From the NCBI GenBank assembly GCA_949289305.1, contig CASENB010000015.1:1-45118 (forward strand): a stretch of DNA of 45,118 nt, given 5' to 3'. This document shows, piece after piece, positions 38,866 to 45,118 of this stretch. The position numbers and the translations under genes are program-made. The stretch comes from an uncultured Spirochaetales bacterium. Lineage in GTDB: Bacteria > Spirochaetota > Spirochaetia > Sphaerochaetales > Sphaerochaetaceae. Under the pieces are notes generated by a model that ran no database searches, had not been told where the DNA came from, and worked only from the letters and a program-made list of their open reading frames with translations. Every line of letters begins with the position of its first letter. The first letter of the stretch is position 1.

Positions 38866-40069
38866 TCACAAAGATGAGAAAAAATCATCAGTAATTGTGT
38901 AGACTCTGTAAAGGACTTCTTCACTTATGTGAGTATAACGATCATTTACTTCTTTGCTTTTATGGCCTAGAACTACCATCCTATCCTCCTGTGAAATGTT
39001 CTTGTCTCGACCAATTGTTGAAAACGAATGCCTAAGGGAGTGGAAAGAGAGGTTCCTCTCCCTTCTTTTTTGTTCGTCTATGCCTATAGCATCTAGAACT
39101 TCATAAAAGACGCTTCTAAGCGTCGGGGACGATATATATCCTCCCCAGCGGGACGGAAGCGCAATTCTATTATCGTCGGCATTTTCAAAAAGCTCTGCCT
39201 TTATTTTTTCCGGTATGAAAACAGCCCTATCGTACTTACCTTTCGTTCCTTTAAGTCCCGAATAAGGGCTGATCGAATGCGCTATATTGATTTTATAAAG
39301 TCCTTCGTAATTGCTCTTTTCAATATCTTTTATATTAAGTGCCCTAACCTCACCGCTTTCTCATTCCTGTAAGAAGAGCTAAAGCGATCGCTAAATAATA
39401 TGATGGGTAGATCTCTCCTTTATGCTCCTTCAAATATGACAGGATTTTCTTGCACTCGTTATAAGAGAACGATCCCCTTTCCTTTTCCGTTCTGCACACT
39501 TTTATCATCTTATCTGCAGGATTATCCTTAATAGCGCCAGTTCTGTACGCCTCTTTCAAAGGAATAGAAAACGATAAAGTTATAAGCTGTATCGTGCCGG
39601 ATGCCAATTCAGTCTCTTGCTGAAGAGAAGTAATTATATTGTCTAAATGCCGAGTTTGCACCTGATAGAGCCTTAAATCAGATGGGACGTGCTTTTCCAC
39701 ATGCTTTTTCAAAAAGAATCTCATATTATGGCAATACTCTTTTCCTAAAGAGTCTTTCTTGGCGCTATTCCGTTTTTTAATATATTCGCTGTTATCCCAG
39801 TCCCAGAGCTCAAGGCAATATGAAATGAAATTCTTATCTGATAGAGCTGAGAATATAAGCCCCTCGTCAAGCGCTCTTTTTGCAATTATCGCGGCCTCAT
39901 CGCGCCTCTTAACACTGCCAAAATCCCTTCCGTTCAGCTTCTCCTTCAAGACATCGATGCTCTTTGCACTCATCTGCTTTCCACTGTCCCTATCTAAATA
40001 GCAGACATACCAGTACGAACCTTTAGTTTTTTTTCTCTTATAAAGATAAAATTCTGTTCTATGAGCCAT
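38866..40069 (-). pseudogene. Tyrosine recombinase (integrase) split by a frameshift
   Basis: The first frame encodes 239 residues with an arm-binding N terminus (FYLYKRKKTKGSYWYVCYLD), a core-binding domain and the start of the catalytic domain, ending TGMRKR. The second frame continues GEVRALNIKDI to a stop at 38866. It contains the rest of the active site: HSLRHSF, LGHKSKEVNDRYTH with the likely tyrosine. One extra base near 39352-39362 would restore TGMR-GEVRAL. AGGAGG precedes the ATG. It is probably the remnant of a phage or integrative element. No attachment site is visible beside it. Confidence 0.85.
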
Positions 40070-40159
40070 TGTTCCTCCTAATAAAATTTTAGCTTTGTGA
40101 TTATAATTTGAATTTGTGTCAGCTATACAAATAAAGCCCTATTGTTGTATGTTAATTGC

Positions 40160-41191
40160 ATGATTTTATTTAATAACGATTATGAAGAAGGCGCAGATAT
40201 CTCCATAATCAACAAACTTATTGAGACGAATCTAGAGCAAAGCGAAGGATATGGCTTAGACAGCCACACAAAAAGAGCAAAAGAACTAATAAAGAAAGAG
40301 CTGAAAAACAACGATGTGGATATCCACTTCCTCTCAGGCGGCACAGAGACGAATAAAATCTTAATCTCATCGGCGCTACGGCCGCATCAGGGAGTCATCG
40401 CTGCAGATACAGGACACATAGCGGTTCATGAAACAGGTGCGATAGAAAGCACAGGACATAAAGTGCTGACACTTGAAAACCACGATGGAAAGATAAATGC
40501 TATTCAAATAAAAGAATATGTAGATAATCATTACTGCAACGCAAGCTTTGAGCATACAGTACAGCCCAAAATGGTCTATATATCACAACCAACAGAGAGT
40601 GGAACGCTTTACAGCAAGAGAGAACTTGAAGATATAAGATCTGTAACAAGAGAACTTGGCCTTTATTTATACATTGACGGCGCGCGTCTTGGATATGCGA
40701 TGGCATCTAAGCTAAATGACATTGAGTTTTCATCTTATCCACATCTTTCTGATGCGTTTTATATCGGTGGAACGAAATGCGGCGCACTATTTGGAGAGGC
40801 TCTCGTAATAGCAAACGACGATCTAAAAAGAGATTTCCGCTATATGATAAAACAAAACGGAGCTCTTCTTGCAAAAGGAAGGATTCTTGGACTGCAATTT
40901 GAAGCACTCTTTGAAAATGGAAATTATTTTAAAATCACAAAAGATGCTGTCATTAAGGCAGAAAGAATCAGAGAAGCATTTCAAAAAAAAGGGATTAAGA
41001 TGTACGGCTCATCTATGACGAACCAACAGTTTCCAATCTTAACAGATGAGCAGAAAGAAAAACTTGGAAGGAATTTCTCTTTTGAAATCTGGGAGAAAAT
41101 GGATGATAAAACAATAGTCAGATTCTGCACTTCATGGGCTACGAAGGAAGAAGATATATCTTTACTCATAAAAGAGATAGAAAGCCTATAA
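40160..41191 (+). CDS. Low-specificity threonine aldolase / beta-eliminating lyase
   Basis: The product is 343 residues of a PLP fold-type I enzyme. HFLSGGTETN binds the cofactor phosphate, YIDGARLGYAM carries the conserved aspartate, and FYIGGTKCGALFG contains the Schiff-base lysine. It cleaves threonine or allo-threonine to glycine and acetaldehyde, or a related beta-hydroxy amino acid. The start is unclear: ATGs at 40142 and 40160 both lack a Shine-Dalgarno sequence, and I prefer 40160 because the conserved FNNDY follows it. It is a stand-alone gene. Confidence 0.85.
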   Translation: MILFNNDYEEGADISIINKLIETNLEQSEGYGLDSHTKRAKELIKKELKNNDVDIHFLSGGTETNKILISSALRPHQGVIAADTGHIAVHETGAIESTGHKVLTLENHDGKINAIQIKEYVDNHYCNASFEHTVQPKMVYISQPTESGTLYSKRELEDIRSVTRELGLYLYIDGARLGYAMASKLNDIEFSSYPHLSDAFYIGGTKCGALFGEALVIANDDLKRDFRYMIKQNGALLAKGRILGLQFEALFENGNYFKITKDAVIKAERIREAFQKKGIKMYGSSMTNQQFPILTDEQKEKLGRNFSFEIWEKMDDKTIVRFCTSWATKEEDISLLIKEIESL

Positions 41192-41345
41192 CCTTATCTA
41201 AAAGAGAAGAAAATTAGTGAAGATCTCTTCACAATTACTACAAAAAGATAAACAAGGGATAAAACAATCTGCACTCTTTTTATCACTTACGAATATAACA
41301 TCTTATATAACAAGTAATTATTCTCATCTTTCATACTGAGGAAGT

Positions 41346-42479
41346 ATGAAGAAGATACTTACAATTCTTGCTGTAGCTCTCATTAGCGCTACAACACTAT
41401 TCGCAGCTGTTGACTTCTCGGGAAGCTTCACAACAGGTCTTGGCTTCCAGTACGATGAAAATGACTGGGATCTATGGCTATACGGAGATGATGGCGAAGG
41501 AACGAGAGAGTCCAGATTAAACCTTTCTATTGCTGATGATGCAGGAATCTGGGGAATCAACATCGTCGGCGCTGTAGAAAACGGAAAGACAGATAACATT
41601 GCAGATTTCGAGCTCAATGAAGCTGGAAAACTTGGAGCAGAGCTCAACTTATCTATTACAAAATTAATTGATTCAGCAGCAGGAACAAGCATCCCTGTAG
41701 ATCTAAGCCTATTTACAACTGTAGCAGACAGAGTAACAACGCTCAGGGCTTATAACAACATCGCTGGAAATGATTTCGACCGTGTAAGAACAGATGACAG
41801 ACTCACACACTTCGGTCTTTCATTCGGTTATGAGAACTTCGTAGCAGTTCAGGCAACATGGGGTTCCAGTTTTCAAAATGACGACTCAATTAAGTTCGAT
41901 ATAAGCAATCAGGTAATCACAGCATCAGCTCTCGTAAATCCACTTGAAGGCTTGAAAGTATCATTTGACTACGCTTATAACGGCGAAGACAGAAGCGGAA
42001 GCGATATTTACGATGAAGCTGCATTAAGCACAGACAACAAGCACATGATCGGCGTTGCAGCTGATATCGATCTTGGATCTATGCTCGGCCTAGACGCAGA
42101 ATTTGGAGTATCAGTATCTGACCGCTATCAGGCAACAGACAACTACAACGTATTTGCAGCTGTTGTTTATGGAGGCATCAAAGAAGCTGAGGCGTATGTT
42201 GAATATGCATACCTCAACAGAGGAGAGGCAGGAGACGAAGCATCGGACCACAACTTGCAGCTTGGCCTTTCAGGTGCGATCAACGCTTGGGGCTACAACT
42301 TCTACTTTGGCGCAGAAGATGTAGCTCAGTTTGCAGACACATACTACGTAGGCGCAGAGGGAACATATACAATCTCTTCTGTTACATTCGGCCTTGGACT
42401 TGAATATGCCGAGTCTTCATCATACAACTACGACGGAAAAGGTCTATGGATCGTACCTAGCGTTTCAATATCTTTCTAA
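41346..42479 (+). CDS. Outer-membrane beta-barrel protein
   Basis: The product is 377 residues. A signal peptide (MKKILTILAVALISATTLFA) is followed by alternating amphipathic strands with aromatic girdles, rich in D, Y and G. The final residue is phenylalanine (VSISF), the usual signal for barrel insertion. It is probably a porin-like outer-membrane protein of the kind abundant in Sphaerochaeta and Treponema relatives. Pore specificity is unknown. GAGGAAGT precedes the ATG, and a strong terminator follows, consistent with high expression. Confidence 0.8.
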   Translation: MKKILTILAVALISATTLFAAVDFSGSFTTGLGFQYDENDWDLWLYGDDGEGTRESRLNLSIADDAGIWGINIVGAVENGKTDNIADFELNEAGKLGAELNLSITKLIDSAAGTSIPVDLSLFTTVADRVTTLRAYNNIAGNDFDRVRTDDRLTHFGLSFGYENFVAVQATWGSSFQNDDSIKFDISNQVITASALVNPLEGLKVSFDYAYNGEDRSGSDIYDEAALSTDNKHMIGVAADIDLGSMLGLDAEFGVSVSDRYQATDNYNVFAAVVYGGIKEAEAYVEYAYLNRGEAGDEASDHNLQLGLSGAINAWGYNFYFGAEDVAQFADTYYVGAEGTYTISSVTFGLGLEYAESSSYNYDGKGLWIVPSVSISF

Positions 42480-42503
42480 AAAGATAGTAGTTTTTCATGT
42501 TTT

Positions 42504-42531
42504 CCCCTCGGACGACCACCGAGGGGTTTTT
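42504..42531 (+). terminator. Intrinsic terminator of the beta-barrel gene
   Basis: CCCCTCGG and CCGAGGGG form an 8-bp stem with a 7-nt loop, followed by TTTTT, 24 nt after the stop codon. The response-regulator gene begins 18 nt later. Confidence 0.9.
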
Positions 42532-42548
42532 ATAGCCAGCGGGATACG

Positions 42549-43235
42549 ATGCAAACTATTTACCTTATTTTTGATGATGATGAATTAATTAGACATTTAA
42601 AAGAATATCTTGAGATAGAAGGCTATCAGGTTAAAGCGTTTAACAGCATTAAGAGCGCAGAACACGCTATTGCGAAAAGCGTTCCTGATGCAACTATCCT
42701 TGATCTCGATTTTTCCGACGGCAGCGGATTCTCGTTTATAAAGAAAGTAAGGGAAAAAGAGGAATTTGCTATTATCATCGTAACAAAAAGAAATGAAGAA
42801 AGCGACAGAATCCTCGGTTTTGAACTTGGATGCGATGATTACATCACAATACCTTTTTCGCATAGAGAATTGCTTTTACGCCTAAATTCAATATTAAAAA
42901 GAAAAGAGAAAACCAAAGAAGATACGCTAAAATGCGAATGGACGCTAAACGACGATCGTCTATATCTAGAAAGAGACAAGCACATATTCTTTTTAAATAA
43001 AAAGCTTATAAGCCTCACGGCAAGCGAATGGAAGATACTAGCTTATTTAAGTCAGAACGACGGACTTCTTATCAGCAGATCACGTATTCTCGACAATTGC
43101 TTTGACGTATCTGATGGTTATGAAAGAGTAATAGATACGCATGTGAAGAACATAAGAGCTAAAATAGGAAAGGATTGGATAGAAACCGTTCGGGGCTACG
43201 GCTATAAGTTCACGGGGAAAAAAAACCTCCCTTGA
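42549..43235 (+). CDS. Orphan OmpR/PhoB-type response regulator, atypical receiver
   Basis: The product is 228 residues. The receiver domain has the acidic cluster FDDDEL, the phosphorylation-site aspartate D52 (ILDLDF) and T79. The invariant lysine is replaced: the usual YITKPF reads YITIPF (I101). The DNA-binding winged helix (about 130-225) is normal, ending DTHVKNIRAKIGKDW and VRGYGYKF. No histidine kinase is adjacent. Loss of the lysine suggests altered or phosphorylation-independent control. The ribosome site (GCGGGA) is weak. Confidence 0.9.
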   Translation: MQTIYLIFDDDELIRHLKEYLEIEGYQVKAFNSIKSAEHAIAKSVPDATILDLDFSDGSGFSFIKKVREKEEFAIIIVTKRNEESDRILGFELGCDDYITIPFSHRELLLRLNSILKRKEKTKEDTLKCEWTLNDDRLYLERDKHIFFLNKKLISLTASEWKILAYLSQNDGLLISRSRILDNCFDVSDGYERVIDTHVKNIRAKIGKDWIETVRGYGYKFTGKKNLP

Positions 43236-43251
43236 AATTAATCAAGGGAGG
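43218..43251 (-). terminator. Terminator of the RND gene, overlapping the response-regulator 3' end
   Basis: CCTCCCTTGA (43226-43235) and TCAAGGGAGG (43242-43251) form a 10-bp stem with a 6-nt loop. On the minus strand eight Ts follow (43218-43225). The T tract and one stem arm lie inside the last codons and stop of the convergent response-regulator gene. Confidence 0.88.
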
Positions 43252-43300
43252 AAAGAGGACAAGTAGTTGTGAAAAGTTGATTATGGATTATACTCGACCC

Positions 43301-45118
43301 TCATAATTCAGAATCCAAATGTTTCAGCCTTCTCATGTCATACTCAAGAAGCTGATTGTTAAGGCTGTTAGGATCATCGAACTTCTTTTCCCTTCTTGTA
43401 TTGAATATTGAATAAAGAACAGGAGACAAGAACAACGTCAAGAATGATCCCGTGAGTATTCCTCCAACGAAAGTCAGTGCGATTGGCTGCATCATTTCTG
43501 CTCCGTCGCCTGGGAAGAACGCCATAGGTACAAGTCCTAGGATAGTAGTGAGAGTTGTCATCAAAATCGGTCTAAGTCTTCCACGTGCAGCTTCAAGACA
43601 TGCTTCCATTACAGGAACCTTCTGCCTTACTAAGCGGTTAATGCAGTCGATAAGAACAATACCGTTATTAACAACAACGCCTATCAAAGCGACGATTCCA
43701 ACGATTGAGAAGAGCGTAAAATCAGCGCCATAGAAGATGTGGATCCAGATTACTCCGATAAGCAGAAGAGGAATTGTCGCGAATATGATGAACGGATCGA
43801 TTAGAGACTCGAACTGAGCTGCCATTACAGCATATACAAGGAATAGCGCAAGGCATACTATCATAACAATGGTCGGACCGTAATCTGCGAAGCTGCTCAT
43901 TTCTCCAGTCTGTTCTATCGTAACTCCTTCAGGAAGTATGAGATATTCATTAAGAGCCGAATCTACGAGAGCCTGAACGTCGCTTGTGGAATATCCATCT
44001 GCAATATTGGCAGTGATATGGTTAACCCTAACCTTATCTTCTCTCATAATCATTCTCGGACTGATTCCTTCCGTGTATGTCGTAAATGTCTCAAGACGGA
44101 TGTTTCCTCTTGTAGTGCTTGGAACAGTGATCATGGAAAGGTTATTGATCTGATCTACTTCTGCATCATTGAGCTTTACGATTACATCATAGGAAGTGTC
44201 TGCGCTGAATGTTGACAATTGTGTTGCTGTCAGACCTGTTAGCGCAGCAGTAAGAGTGCTTGAAAGATCAGATACGGACACACCCATTTCACGTGCGAGA
44301 TCGTAGTCTACTGTAACCTCTACCTTTGGAGATCCGTCAGTAAGATCGGAACTGACATCAATAGCCTCTGGAACATGCTCAGCAAGGATCTGTATTATGT
44401 CGTTCGAAACCTGAAGAGCGGCGTCCTGATCTTCGCTGTGGATAGAAATCTCAATCGGTGTTGAGAATCCCCTTCCCGTTGAAATAAGCCACTGGGCCTC
44501 AGGGCGCTCGGTAGTAAGAGGCCTGATCATGTTTTCAACTTCACTTGCACTGTATGTCTGCATCGTGATGTCAGGAAGTTCAATAGTGATGCTTCCCGTA
44601 TTTGAAGAGCCTACAGAAAGCGTAATTGAATCATATGCATCTTCTGGAAGAGTCTCGATAATTCTGTCCTGCATTGCGAATACATATGTTCTTGTGACAT
44701 CCTGCGTAGTTCCCGGATCTAGAGTCAAGTCAAGCGATACCTGATCGTCTGTCGTACTCTGCGGAGCAAGAGAAATTCCAATTCCCGAGAACTGTGCTAA
44801 AGAGAATGCAAGAAGAACAACCAAAAATACTATTAAAAGCAACCTGTGATGGAGGAAATAATTCAGAATTGAAGCATAGCCGTTCTTCATTTTCTCCTCG
44901 CCGTTTGCCATCACATCATCGATCTTCTTAAGCAGCCTGTTCTTCAAAGGCTTCTGCGTCCTCGTGTTGATCCTCATTATGCTTCCGCAAAGCGCCGGAA
45001 CTAGAGTTACAGATACGAAGAGCGAACATGCAAGCGAGATACAAACTGTTATGATAAGATCCTGGAACATGACTCCCATCATCTCTAGATCGTACTTGTA
45101 GATGATGAACGGCAAGAA
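43301..45118 (-). CDS. RND efflux transporter, C-terminal part (runs off the window)
   Basis: About 605 residues are visible, corresponding to the C-terminal part of an AcrB/MdtB-like exporter that begins outside the window. There is a large periplasmic domain (about residues 110-400) between membrane segments. The C-terminal helices include GIVALIGVVVNNGIVLIDCI, ARGRLRPILMTTLTTILG and FVGGILTGSFLTLFLSPVLY, all canonical. An in-frame TTG near the edge is surely internal. It would export drugs or lipids with a periplasmic adaptor and outer-membrane partner encoded outside the window. Confidence 0.93.
   Translation of the reverse strand, partial: FLPFIIYKYDLEMMGVMFQDLIITVCISLACSLFVSVTLVPALCGSIMRINTRTQKPLKNRLLKKIDDVMANGEEKMKNGYASILNYFLHHRLLLIVFLVVLLAFSLAQFSGIGISLAPQSTTDDQVSLDLTLDPGTTQDVTRTYVFAMQDRIIETLPEDAYDSITLSVGSSNTGSITIELPDITMQTYSASEVENMIRPLTTERPEAQWLISTGRGFSTPIEISIHSEDQDAALQVSNDIIQILAEHVPEAIDVSSDLTDGSPKVEVTVDYDLAREMGVSVSDLSSTLTAALTGLTATQLSTFSADTSYDVIVKLNDAEVDQINNLSMITVPSTTRGNIRLETFTTYTEGISPRMIMREDKVRVNHITANIADGYSTSDVQALVDSALNEYLILPEGVTIEQTGEMSSFADYGPTIVMIVCLALFLVYAVMAAQFESLIDPFIIFATIPLLLIGVIWIHIFYGADFTLFSIVGIVALIGVVVNNGIVLIDCINRLVRQKVPVMEACLEAARGRLRPILMTTLTTILGLVPMAFFPGDGAEMMQPIALTFVGGILTGSFLTLFLSPVLYSIFNTRREKKFDDPNSLNNQLLEYDMRRLKHLDSEL

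Noticed and set aside
41213..41236. GTGAAGA/TCTTCAC hairpin after the threonine aldolase as a terminator
   Set aside because: The stem is short and there is no T tract, so I did not list it.
41324..41692. Antisense open frame opposite the beta-barrel gene
   Set aside because: It has no ribosome site and its length is explained by the codon bias of the gene on the other strand.

Overview
The window reads as an AT-rich bacterial chromosome, most likely a host-associated spirochaete of the Sphaerochaeta type. That is an inference from three things: the secreted outer-membrane beta-barrel near 41.3-42.5 kb, the RND exporter, and the general gene style. No rRNA is present to confirm it.

Bases 1-13.6 kb form a type III-A CRISPR-Cas locus on the minus strand. 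The right end of a CRISPR array (7 repeats visible) and its leader are followed, against the coordinate direction, by cas2, cas1, csm5, csm4, csm3, csm2, cas10/csm1, cas6 and a CARF-HEPN ribonuclease (Csx1-like). Upstream of these lies an unusual pair: a divergent sigma-70-like protein and a CARF-only protein. Further upstream is a three-gene operon: an unknown membrane protein, a Csx20-like protein and a multi-pass membrane protein. The most striking feature is a shared promoter-like element, GTGAAC - 16 nt - TAGATA, with a T6 tract at the same place in every spacer. It occurs three times, before cas1-cas2, before the csx1-to-csm5 operon and before the membrane-protein operon. The CARF-sigma pair instead has an ordinary -35/-10 promoter. 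The inferred system is a cyclic-oligoadenylate-sensing CARF protein controlling a CRISPR-dedicated sigma factor. That factor would switch on interference, adaptation and a membrane-effector operon together.

Bases 12.46-13.9 kb hold scars of gene movement: a 3' half of a tRNA-Leu(UAA) gene inside the membrane-effector operon, and a decayed copy of the nearby MerR gene. Bases 14-16.8 kb carry a GNAT/ABC-transporter operon divergent from its MerR regulator. From 17 to 25.8 kb there are three AAA ATPase genes, of the DUF234 and AAA_14/DUF4143 kinds, each preceded by its own palindromic repeats. Between them lie a periplasmic purine nucleoside permease homologue, a two-finger zinc protein, a flavin-reductase-like protein, a frameshifted DUF3788 gene and a MATE exporter.

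Bases 25.9-34.6 kb contain an MFS exporter whose leader looks like a translation attenuator with an 11-residue leader peptide. They also contain an aspartate dehydrogenase/2-hydroxyacid dehydrogenase pair, a C45 acyltransferase-like peptidase, a zinc/cadmium P-type ATPase with a separate metallochaperone, a Gfo/Idh/MocA oxidoreductase and a LacI regulator. Bases 34.6-38.8 kb carry a hexuronate operon (uxuA, a GntR regulator, uxuB) divergent from a glucosamine-6-phosphate deaminase-like gene. A frameshifted tyrosine integrase follows. The right end has a threonine aldolase, the beta-barrel, an orphan response regulator lacking the usual receiver lysine, and the C-terminal part of an RND exporter that runs off the window.
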